Positions 1-9,658 of a DNA stretch of 48,749 nt are shown here, in pieces. The stretch's first letter is position 1. Every line of letters begins with the position of its first letter. The DNA is from Bacteroidales bacterium. GTDB lineage: Bacteria > Bacteroidota > Bacteroidia > Bacteroidales > UBA932. The notes below the pieces were generated by a model. It made no database searches. It was given only the letters and a program-made list of their open reading frames with translations, and had not been told where the DNA came from. The position numbers and the translations under genes were made by a program. Location: positions 1 through 48,749 of the forward strand of contig JAFUUB010000083.1 in NCBI GenBank assembly GCA_017483985.1, read 5' to 3'.

Positions 1-7
1 ACCCTCC

Positions 8-700
8 ATGCTGAACATCCGCAAATTCACCTGCAACCCTTTCCAGGAGACGACCCTCCTGCTGTGGGACGACACGCTCGAAGGCGTCCTCATCGACCCG
101 GGCTGTTTTCCCGACGAAGCGGAGCAGGTCAAGGCCTACATCGCCAAAGAGAAGGTGAACCTGAAAGCCATCTGGCTGACCCACGGTCATTTCGACCACA
201 TCTACGGGATCGGGGCCTTCGGCGTGCCGGTCTGGATGAATCCGGAGGACCAAATCATGGTCGACAACAACTGGCAGCTCACCGGACGGTATGGCATGCC
301 GGATCCGCCGAAAGATTTTCCGTACAACCCCCTGCACGACGGGGATGTCCTGACCTTCGGGAACACGGCGTTCCGGGTCATCACGACCCCGGGCCACACC
401 CCCGGCGGCGTCTGCTTTTACGACGAGGCGGACAAGGTGCTGGTCAGCGGCGACACCCTCTTCGCCGGCAGCATCGGCCGGACCGACAGCGAGTGGGGCG
501 ACTATGACAAGCTGATCGTCAGCATCATGGACAAGCTCATGGGGCTGGACGGCGATACCGACGTCATCCCCGGCCACGGCCCGGTCACCAACATCGGGCA
601 CGAGCGCACGCACAACCCGTTCCTCCAACCCTTCAACGAACCGGAAGAAGAGCTGGACTGGGATGCGGACGGCATCGGCATCGACGGCGGCGTCATTTGA
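8..700 (+). CDS. Metallo-beta-lactamase-fold hydrolase (glyoxalase II-like)
   Basis: This 230-residue protein is a probable cytoplasmic MBL-fold hydrolase of the hydroxyacylglutathione-hydrolase-like group common in Bacteroidota. The metal-binding THGHFDH motif is at residues 58-64. Further metal-ligand motifs follow in order: TPGHTPGG, SGDTLF and VIPGHGP. There is no signal peptide. The start at base 8 gives the usual family beginning (MLNI..F..NPFQE), so the gene is probably complete although it sits at the window edge. The substrate cannot be read from the sequence; thioesters such as S-lactoylglutathione analogues are typical of the family. The gene ends 19 bases before the GH3 gene on the same strand and may be co-transcribed with it. 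Confidence 0.88.
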   Translation: MLNIRKFTCNPFQETTLLLWDDTLEGVLIDPGCFPDEAEQVKAYIAKEKVNLKAIWLTHGHFDHIYGIGAFGVPVWMNPEDQIMVDNNWQLTGRYGMPDPPKDFPYNPLHDGDVLTFGNTAFRVITTPGHTPGGVCFYDEADKVLVSGDTLFAGSIGRTDSEWGDYDKLIVSIMDKLMGLDGDTDVIPGHGPVTNIGHERTHNPFLQPFNEPEEELDWDADGIGIDGGVI

Positions 701-719
701 CACACACAAACACAAGCAT

Positions 720-2675
720 ATGAAAAGACTTCTGCTCCCCACCCTGGCCGTCCTGCTGCTGACGGCCTGCGGCCCCAAACTGCAACAGCCCGAACTGGGT
801 GCCCGGAAGGCACCGGTCCTGACCGAAGGGAAATACCAGTTCAAGGACCTCAACAAGAACGGCAGCGTCGACCCCTATGAAGACTGGCGCCTGCCGATGG
901 AAGACCGCATCGCGGACCTCGTCTCCCGGATGACCCTGGAAGAGAAGGCCGGCCTGATGTTCCATCCCAACATCGCCGTCCCGGAAAGCGGCGTGATCAA
1001 ATACGACTTCACCGATGAGGAGAAGGCCCTGCTCGCCAAGGCCGAGGAAGAAGGCTATGCCGGACCGGTCGGACCGGGCGGGCAGAATGCCAATGCCATG
1101 GCCATCGGACAGATGCGGCGCACAGCCACCGCCAAATCCTACATCGAGGAGAAGAACTTCCGCAACATCCTGAACAACGGGACCTGCGCCCCGCGCAAGT
1201 TCGCCGAATGGTCCAACGGCATGCAGGAAATCGCCGAAGCCTCCCGTCTCGGCATCCCGATCATGTTCTCCACCGACCCGCGCCATGGCTCCGGCACCGG
1301 GGCCCATGTCCGCGGCACCCAGTATTTCTCCCAGTTCCCGAGCAATGAGGGCCAGGTCGGCATCACCTCCGCCCGTGACCCGAAACTCGTCGAAGACTTC
1401 GGCGCCGTGGTTGCTCAGGAATACCGGGCCGTCGGCCTGCACATGATCCTCGGCCCGCAGATCGACGTCATGACCGAACCCCGCTGGAGCCGCAACATGG
1501 GCTGCTTCTCCGAGTCCGCAGAGCTGACCACCGAAATGCTGGAAGCCTTCATGGACGGTGCCCAGGGCAAGGACGGTAAGGTCGGTCCGGGCAAGATCCT
1601 GGTCCACCTCAAGCACTGGCCGGGTTCCGGCCCGCACGCCGGGGGTGCCGGCAGCTGGCTCGTCTATCCGGGCGGCAACCAGCAGTACCACTACATGCCG
1701 TGGAAGGCGGGCATCGCCAAGAACGCCCTCGCCGCCATGGGCTATTACAGCGGTACCTATGTAGACACCCTGAATGTCAACTATTCCTATATCATGAGCA
1801 CGGAAGTGCTCCGCGGCGAGCTCGGCTTCAAAGGCGCCGTCTGCACCGACTGGGGCGTGGCTTCCCGGGGCCCGCTGAATCCGCGCCTGCAGGGAAAGAC
1901 GACCCTGAAGGACAACTATGCCATGATCTACAACGCCGGCGTGGACCAGATCGGCAGCGAGACCCATCCGGAATATATCGTCGAGCTCGTGAAGGAAGGC
2001 CGTATCGCCCCGGAGCGCATCGACGAAGCCGCCGCCCGCATCCTGCAGTGGCACTTCATCCTCGGGCTGTTCGAGAACCCGTATGTCGACCCGGACAAGG
2101 CGGAAGGCATCCTGCAGAGCGAGGCCAACCAGGCCCGCGCCTACCAGGCCCAGCTGGAGTCCAACATCCTGCTGACCAATGACGGGACCCTCCCGGCCAA
2201 GGAAGGCATCAAGCTCTATGCGGAGGGCGTCAAGCCGGAAGAGGCCGCGAAATACGCCACCGTCGTGGAGAACCCCTCCGAGGCCGACCTGATCCTGGTC
2301 CGCACGACGACCGTGGCCGACCGGCGCGGATTCGGCGGTCCGCAGGGCGAAGTCAACATCGACTTCCCGGCGGAGAAATGGGCCCATATCCAGGAACTCC
2401 GCGCCAGCGGCAAGCCCGTGGTCGTGGCCTTCAACCCGACCGGCTCCTCCTGTATCCTGCCGCCGGCCGTCAAGACCGACCTGAATGCCAGTCTGATGAT
2501 CTTCGACGTCTTCGACAGCGCGCTGCTCGACGTGGTCTTCGGCAAGTTCAAGCCCGTCGGAAAACTTTCCTTCGAAGTCCCCTCCTCCATGGACGCCGTC
2601 CGCGCCCAGCAGGAGGACATGCCGTTTGACTCGAAGGACCCGACCTTCCCCTTCGGCCACGGCCTGAGCTACTGA
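720..2675 (+). CDS. Glycoside hydrolase family 3 lipoprotein (beta-glucosidase-like)
   Basis: This is a 651-residue exported lipoprotein; MKRLLLPTLAVLLLTACG is a clear signal II peptide. The reading frame extends 19 codons upstream, but base 720 is the only start that exposes this signal. After it comes an EF-hand-like loop (DLNKNGSVDPYED), often seen at the front of Bacteroidota GH3 enzymes. The (alpha/beta)8 domain has the substrate-binding KHWPGSG motif. The catalytic nucleophile aspartate lies in CTDWG, near residue 377. The second domain follows, and the protein ends at PFGHGLSY, so the C-terminal fibronectin-III domain of longer GH3 enzymes is absent. It probably removes terminal beta-linked glucose or a related sugar in the periplasm or at the outer membrane. 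Substrate is not determinable. No SusC/D partner is adjacent. Confidence 0.9.
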   Translation: MKRLLLPTLAVLLLTACGPKLQQPELGARKAPVLTEGKYQFKDLNKNGSVDPYEDWRLPMEDRIADLVSRMTLEEKAGLMFHPNIAVPESGVIKYDFTDEEKALLAKAEEEGYAGPVGPGGQNANAMAIGQMRRTATAKSYIEEKNFRNILNNGTCAPRKFAEWSNGMQEIAEASRLGIPIMFSTDPRHGSGTGAHVRGTQYFSQFPSNEGQVGITSARDPKLVEDFGAVVAQEYRAVGLHMILGPQIDVMTEPRWSRNMGCFSESAELTTEMLEAFMDGAQGKDGKVGPGKILVHLKHWPGSGPHAGGAGSWLVYPGGNQQYHYMPWKAGIAKNALAAMGYYSGTYVDTLNVNYSYIMSTEVLRGELGFKGAVCTDWGVASRGPLNPRLQGKTTLKDNYAMIYNAGVDQIGSETHPEYIVELVKEGRIAPERIDEAAARILQWHFILGLFENPYVDPDKAEGILQSEANQARAYQAQLESNILLTNDGTLPAKEGIKLYAEGVKPEEAAKYATVVENPSEADLILVRTTTVADRRGFGGPQGEVNIDFPAEKWAHIQELRASGKPVVVAFNPTGSSCILPPAVKTDLNASLMIFDVFDSALLDVVFGKFKPVGKLSFEVPSSMDAVRAQQEDMPFDSKDPTFPFGHGLSY

Positions 2676-2749
2676 TGCCGCATCGGGTGCTGCCCCCCGC
2701 TACGGGCGCCGACTCCGCATCGGGTGCGAAAAGCACCCTCAATGAATGA

Positions 2750-2793
2750 TTTTGCCCCCAGGGTCCGATGCATGAAGGACCCTGGGGGCAAAA
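2750..2793. terminator. Bidirectional intrinsic terminator between the GH3 gene and trpS
   Basis: A perfect 17-bp inverted repeat (TTTTGCCCCCAGGGTCC at 2750-2766 and its complement at 2777-2793) encloses a 10-nt loop. T or A tracts flank both sides, so it can stop convergent transcription from the GH3 gene and from trpS. A smaller GGGTGC / GCACCC hairpin sits just upstream at 2722-2738. Confidence 0.85.
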
Positions 2794-2830
2794 AATACGC
2801 TGCACGTCAGGAAATGCTCCCGACGGTAGA

Positions 2831-3850
2831 TTAAATCTGGTAGAAACCGACTTTCTTGTAGACTTTGCGGAGCGTCTTCCCGGCGATGTAGGAAGCCTTC
2901 TCGGCACCGGCGATATAGACATCATTCAGGTAGGCCTTGTCCTTCATCAGGCGTTCGGCTTCCTCCCGGATGGGACGCAGATGCTCGACAACCACCTCAC
3001 CGACAGCCGGTTTGAAGGCGCCGTAGCCCTTCCCCTCGAATTCCTGCTCGATTTCGGGAATGGTCTTCCCGGTCAGGGTGGCATAGATGTTCATGAGGTT
3101 GGAGACACCGGGCTTGTTTTCCTTGTCGAAGCGCACGCAGTGCTCGGTATCGCTGTCCGTGACGGCACGCTTGAACTTGCGGCGGATATCGTCCGGGCTG
3201 TCCATCAGGAAGACGCAGCCGTCCGGGATGGACTTGGACATTTTGGCGTCCGGGGTCGTCAGGCCGTAGATCCTTGCGCCGGTCTTGGCGATCAGCGGCT
3301 CGGGAATCTTGAAGACATCCCCGTAGATGCTGTTGAACCGCTGCGCTATGTCGCGGCAGATCTCGACATGCTGCTTCTGGTCCTCGCCGACCGGCACGTA
3401 GTCCGGCTGGTAGAGGAGGATGTCCGCCGCCATCAGGACGGGATAGGTAAACAGGCCCGCATTGATGTTGTTGGCATATTTGGCAGACTTGTCCTTGAAC
3501 TGGGTCATGCGGGAGAGTTCTCCGAACATGGTGTAGCAGTTCAGCACCCAGGCCAGCTGGGAATGGGCGGGTACATGGGACTGGAGGAAGAGGACGTTCT
3601 TTTCCGGATCCAGGCCGCAGGCGATGTACTGGGCCAGCTGGTTGATGGACCGGCGCCGCAGGTCGGCGGGATCCTGCCGCACCGTAATGGTGTGGAGGTC
3701 GGCCATGAAATAATAACATTCATAGTCGTTTACGCGGTCCGCCCAATTCTTGATGGCACCCAGGTAGTTCCCCAGATGCAGGTCTCCGCTGGGCTGGATG
3801 CCGGAAAGCATCCGTTTCTTCGGCTCCTGGATATTGTTTTGTTCTTGCAT
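2831..3850 (-). CDS. trpS: Tryptophanyl-tRNA synthetase
   Basis: This is a 339-residue class I aminoacyl-tRNA synthetase that charges tRNA-Trp. The HIGH-like signature appears as HLGN at residues 25-28, preceded by SGIQPSG, which is typical of TrpRS. The KMSKS loop is intact near residues 203-207. The length matches bacterial TrpRS. The frame is open for 39 codons further upstream, but the start at 3850 follows AAAAGGAT and lies just downstream of a good promoter, and the upstream codons are unlike any TrpRS. It is convergent with the GH3 gene and divergent from the sigma factor gene. Confidence 0.96.
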   Translation of the reverse strand: MQEQNNIQEPKKRMLSGIQPSGDLHLGNYLGAIKNWADRVNDYECYYFMADLHTITVRQDPADLRRRSINQLAQYIACGLDPEKNVLFLQSHVPAHSQLAWVLNCYTMFGELSRMTQFKDKSAKYANNINAGLFTYPVLMAADILLYQPDYVPVGEDQKQHVEICRDIAQRFNSIYGDVFKIPEPLIAKTGARIYGLTTPDAKMSKSIPDGCVFLMDSPDDIRRKFKRAVTDSDTEHCVRFDKENKPGVSNLMNIYATLTGKTIPEIEQEFEGKGYGAFKPAVGEVVVEHLRPIREEAERLMKDKAYLNDVYIAGAEKASYIAGKTLRKVYKKVGFYQI

Positions 3851-3871
3851 ATCCTTTTCGATTGAATCATG

Positions 3872-3903
3872 CAAAGATAAGAAAAGTGGATATATTTTTG
3901 CAA
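3872..3903 (-). promoter_or_regulatory. Bacteroides-type promoter for trpS
   Basis: On the minus strand, TATCTTTG (3879-3872) matches the TAnnTTTG -7 consensus. A TTG -33 element lies at 3903-3901 after a 21-bp spacer. The expected transcript would start about 15-20 nt before the trpS start codon. Confidence 0.6.
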
Positions 3904-3960
3904 CAAATCCCGAAAGCGGACGTTTATTAAGTAGAAACGCCGCTTGTTTACCCCGAGACC

Positions 3961-4476
3961 ATGACACGCCAGGAAGCCTCCGCCTTTTACCAAGCCCACA
4001 GCAAGGCCGTTTACAACACGGCCCTGCGCATCCTGCGGGACAGCGCCCAGGCGGAGGAGGTCATGCAGGACACCCTGCTGAAGTACCTTGCAGGCGGGGT
4101 CCGGAGCGGCTCGCAGGCCCAGGCCGGCGCCTGGCTGCGGACCACCTGCATCCGGAAAGCCATCGACCGGCTGCGGGCCCGGCGAAGAGGTCCTGTGTTC
4201 GTGGACACAGACAGCCTGACATCCGCCGAAGAGCCTGTCGAACAGGCAGATTGGGAAGGTCCGTTTCCGGACATCGGGAAGATCCGCTCGGCCATGGAAG
4301 CCCTTCCGGACCCCTACCGGCTGATCCTGAACCTGACCTTGATCGAAGGGCTGGGCTACGGAGAAATCGCCAGACTGACCCAACAGAAAGAGAGCACCCT
4401 GCGCTCGATCTTCGCCCGGGGGAAAGCCAAGCTGGCGGCGAGACTCCGGGAAGATATGGCACAAATACAGTATTAA
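3961..4476 (+). CDS. ECF-type RNA polymerase sigma factor
   Basis: This 171-residue protein has the two-domain layout of extracytoplasmic-function sigma factors. Region 2 spans about residues 10-75 (AVYNTALRILRDSAQAEEVMQD). Region 4 spans about residues 105-160 (LPDPYRLILNLTLIEGLGYGEIA, then a helix-turn-helix ending STLRSIFARGKAKL). It is followed after 18 bases by a one-TM protein and then by a GIN-domain protein on the same strand, a common Bacteroidota arrangement in which the second gene is a candidate anti-sigma factor. Target promoters are unknown; it may autoregulate this cluster. Confidence 0.9.
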   Translation: MTRQEASAFYQAHSKAVYNTALRILRDSAQAEEVMQDTLLKYLAGGVRSGSQAQAGAWLRTTCIRKAIDRLRARRRGPVFVDTDSLTSAEEPVEQADWEGPFPDIGKIRSAMEALPDPYRLILNLTLIEGLGYGEIARLTQQKESTLRSIFARGKAKLAARLREDMAQIQY

Positions 4477-4494
4477 CGGCACATTTTCAATCCT

Positions 4495-4959
4495 ATGGAT
4501 AATTTGGAACAATACATACGGGAACAGGCTTCCACTTTTGATACCGCCACCCCTCCGGCCGGTGCCGAAGGGCGGTTCCTGGACAGAGCGGAGGTCCTTC
4601 CGGACGGCAGGCCGCATTTCCACGCGACCGTCCGGGTCCTGCGCTGGGCGATTCCGGCCGCCGCGGCCATCCTGATCGCGGTCCTGTTCGCATCCCGCCC
4701 GACCGACTGGTTCCGCGGCGTGGGACAGGACCCCGCAGCCATCTATGCCCGGTACCTGGCCCGGGTGGAAGCCTCCTGGCAGGAACTTGCCGCGGACGAA
4801 ACCGCCGCGGACCTGCTGCGCAACCTCACGGAAGAAAACATTCCCCTGATCGACCAGCTCCCGGACGAATTGCCCGACGCAGAGAAGGCGGCCATCCTGG
4901 AAGATTACTACGGGGCGTTGCTCGATGGTGCCCAGAAAATCAGACAAAACATAAAATAA
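4495..4959 (+). CDS. Single-pass membrane protein, putative anti-sigma factor
   Basis: This 154-residue protein has a cytoplasmic N-terminus of about 50 residues, one membrane segment (WAIPAAAAILIAVLFA, about residues 57-72) and a charged, helical periplasmic C-terminus. It lacks the HxxxCxxC motif of zinc-binding anti-sigma factors. The anti-sigma role is inferred only from its position directly behind the ECF sigma gene and from its topology. It ends 10 bases before the next gene, so all three genes are probably one operon. I do not recognise a specific family. Confidence 0.65.
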   Translation: MDNLEQYIREQASTFDTATPPAGAEGRFLDRAEVLPDGRPHFHATVRVLRWAIPAAAAILIAVLFASRPTDWFRGVGQDPAAIYARYLARVEASWQELAADETAADLLRNLTEENIPLIDQLPDELPDAEKAAILEDYYGALLDGAQKIRQNIK

Positions 4960-4969
4960 ACGACATACC

Positions 4970-5947
4970 ATGAAAAGAATCCTTTCCATCCTCGTCCTTT
5001 CCCTGGCGCTGGCAGCCGGATCTGCCATGACGGCAACCGCCGTGTCCCCTTCCTCCGACAGCCAGGCGCTTTCCCCGGAAGAAGCGGGCCAGCAGACCGC
5101 GAAAGTCTTGACCAAAGACTTTGATTTCAAGGACTTCCACGGCCTGGCCGCCGGCAGCATGTTCCAGGTCAGCCTGGTGCGTGACGACCACTACGCCGTC
5201 ACGGTGAAATACAGCGATTACCTCGAGAAATACCTCAAGGTCTATGTCACCGGCGACGTGCTCCACATCGAATTGGAAAACCTGCCGGCCTCCATCCAGC
5301 GGGCCCGGAAGTACCAGGAAAGCGGTGTCCTGCGCGCCACCGTCCACATGCCCGACCTGACATCCCTCTCGCTCAGCGGCGCCGCCAAACTCCAGGCAGA
5401 GGGGACCTTCAAAACGGGTGGCAACGGCGTTTTCCGCATGGAACTCAGCGGAGCCACCGCGGCCAAGGGCCTCTCTGTCGAAGGACGCCGGGCCCGGCTC
5501 TCTCTGAGCGGAGCGGCCAAATGCAATCCCTTCACCGGCCATTTTGACGAAGCTGACCTCGAAGTCTCCGGTGCCGCCAAGGCGGAGATGGAGGCCGATG
5601 CCGCCGCCTGGAACATCCACCTGTCCGGCGCTGCCGGCCTGAAACTCAAAGGCGAACGATGCCGGACCCTGGACCTCGAAGCCTCCGGCGCCGCCAAGAC
5701 CGAACTCGGCATCTCCTCCGGACGGCTGACCTATGAAGGCAGCGGCGCCACCGTCCTCCAGGCCCTCGAAGCCCCCGCCGCCAAAGCCTCCGTCGAACTC
5801 TCCGGCACGGCCAAATGCCGCATCGCCATCCAGGAGAGCCTCGAAGTCCAGGCCTCCGGCATCTCCGAATGCAGCTACAAAGCCGCCAAGGACGCCGACA
5901 TCCGGACCATCAGCGTCGGCAAGATGGCCAAGGTCCAGGCGCTGTAG
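4970..5947 (+). CDS. GIN-domain (DUF2807) exported protein
   Basis: This 325-residue protein has an N-terminal signal peptide (MKRILSILVLSLALAAGSAMTATA). It is followed by a putative auto-transporter adhesin head GIN domain (DUF2807). The body is a right-handed beta-helix-like series of short repeats with the recurrent SGAAK(L/C) or SGATA motif, at least eight times between about residues 130 and 310. These proteins are surface or periplasmic and of unknown biochemical role. The gene is third in the ECF sigma cluster and ends in a strong intrinsic terminator. The family call rests on the repeat pattern and the signal peptide. Confidence 0.8.
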   Translation: MKRILSILVLSLALAAGSAMTATAVSPSSDSQALSPEEAGQQTAKVLTKDFDFKDFHGLAAGSMFQVSLVRDDHYAVTVKYSDYLEKYLKVYVTGDVLHIELENLPASIQRARKYQESGVLRATVHMPDLTSLSLSGAAKLQAEGTFKTGGNGVFRMELSGATAAKGLSVEGRRARLSLSGAAKCNPFTGHFDEADLEVSGAAKAEMEADAAAWNIHLSGAAGLKLKGERCRTLDLEASGAAKTELGISSGRLTYEGSGATVLQALEAPAAKASVELSGTAKCRIAIQESLEVQASGISECSYKAAKDADIRTISVGKMAKVQAL

Positions 5948-6030
5948 GCTGGGGCCTGGCTCTGCACAGGAGCGAACTCGGCCCACGACCTGTGCCTGGC
6001 AGACCACACCGGCAATCAACCGAACCCCAG

Positions 6031-6069
6031 ATGGCGCAGATGCGAAAAAGAAAGTCGCATCTGCGCCAT
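6031..6069 (+). terminator. Intrinsic terminator after the GIN-domain gene
   Basis: A perfect 15-bp stem (ATGGCGCAGATGCGA and its complement) with a 9-nt purine loop lies 83 bases after the stop codon. The trailing T tract is weak (TTTCGTT). Confidence 0.65.
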
Positions 6070-6141
6070 TTCGTTGCATAGAACCCCGAATCGCGGTGCA
6101 GACACCCCACTCAAAAACGCATCTGCGCCAAGCCCTTTCGT

Positions 6142-6343
6142 CCGCGGCTCCTCAGGGATAAAGCGGGATGTGAATAGGGAAAAGGTAAGCGGGCGGATGA
6201 GCCGGGGCGATACTCAGCCGCAGCAGACAAGTTCTCCGCGCCATAAGGCGCCGGTGGACGAAGGATGCGAGGATGGACTGAGCCCCGGCACTCTTCCGCC
6301 CGCGAGCCCGCCGAAGCCGCGGCATGCAAACGTGCGAGAAATG
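6142..6343. repeat. Large foldable non-coding element, copy A
   Basis: Nested complementary arms define the element. The outer arm CCGCGGCT (6142-6149) pairs with AGCCGCGG (6315-6322). GCGGGCGGA (6189-6197) pairs with TCCGCCCGC (6295-6303). GCCGGGG plus CTCAG (6201-6217) pairs with CTGAG plus CCCCGGC (6278-6289). An apical GCGCC-ATAA-GGCGC hairpin lies at 6238-6251. It ends with TGCAAACGTGCGAGAAATG (6325-6343), which recurs almost exactly at 48087-48105. It does not match RNase P, tmRNA, SRP RNA or a riboswitch I know. Whether it is transcribed is unknown. Confidence 0.55.
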
Positions 6344-6488
6344 CAATTGATTGATCCATACAGAATTACGAAACCTTCATGTAGAAAAAAGTCAACATGA
6401 AAATGGCGTATATGCCTGTATTACAACCATTTATATTTCTTGCGAAAAGGGCCGATCAGCCTTAAGAAAGAGCCCGGATGTGCGAAAA

Positions 6489-6650
6489 GCTGCTGCGGAG
6501 CCGGAAAGACGGTGGCGAAGGTGTGGCCGCCCGCGGCCCCATGAGCGGGTGGCACGAGCGAAGCGAGTGACGGGACGGAGGCGCGCAGCGCCGGAGCCTT
6601 CGCCACCGTCCTCCCGCGCAGCAGCGGCATGTGAAGCGCATGCGAGCGCA
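6489..6650. repeat. Large foldable non-coding element, copy B
   Basis: The outer arm GCTGCTGCG (6489-6497) pairs with CGCAGCAGC (6617-6625). A perfect 14-bp inner stem GACGGTGGCGAAGG (6508-6521) pairs with its complement at 6597-6610. As in copy A, the outer arm is followed at once by GCATG and then a GAAGCGCATGCGAG stretch. The apical loop carries GGTGGCACGAGCGAAGCGAG (6549-6566 region), comparable to GGTGGACGAAGGATGCGAG in copy A. It lies directly upstream of the uvrA promoter. Confidence 0.5.
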
Positions 6651-6679
6651 GGGGCCGGGCGCAAGAAAAAGCGGCGGGC

Positions 6680-6710
6680 TTGGCGAATGGCTGGAGATTT
6701 CGTATATTTG
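6680..6710 (+). promoter_or_regulatory. Bacteroides-type promoter for uvrA
   Basis: TATATTTG at 6703-6710 fits TAnnTTTG. A TTG lies at 6680-6682 after a 20-bp spacer. It predicts an untranslated leader of about 135 nt before the uvrA start at 6853. Confidence 0.5.
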
Positions 6711-6852
6711 TCATTCCCCGGATTCCCCGAAACGGCCCGTTCCGGATGATGTGCTTGCGAGTCAGAATACAAGGAAGCACAGGAAAAAGGCACGGCTGAA
6801 GATAAGGCAACAGGGTTCAGGGGGACGGGAGTCCGGAAGAGAAAGGATGATT

Positions 6853-9648
<2,796 letters not shown>

Positions 9649-9658
9649 CGTCCCCCAA

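Larger units (their letters stand above)
5948..6852. other. 905-bp non-coding region between the GIN-domain gene and uvrA
   Basis: No convincing gene is present. The region holds the GIN-gene terminator (6031-6069), a third copy of the terminator-arm 13-mer CGCATCTGCGCCA (6119-6131), two large related foldable elements (6142-6343 and 6489-6650) and the uvrA promoter (6680-6710). Between the two elements, 6344-6488 is AT-richer and shows no clear signal. Open frames here lack homology-like features and codon structure. Confidence 0.7.

Noticed and set aside
2768..3865. Plus-strand open frame opposite trpS
   Set aside because: It is antisense to a full-length TrpRS with both catalytic motifs, and its translation shows no domain.
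6142..6343. RNase P RNA, tmRNA, SRP RNA or cobalamin riboswitch
   Set aside because: The conserved cores (GAGGAAAGTCC, the tmRNA ends, GGAAGGAAGCAGCC, GGTG...CCCGCNACTGT) are not present on either strand.
6631..6852. Extended N-terminus for uvrA beginning at 6631
   Set aside because: It would translate part of the structured repeat and the promoter; the family N-terminus and a ribosome-binding site point to 6853.
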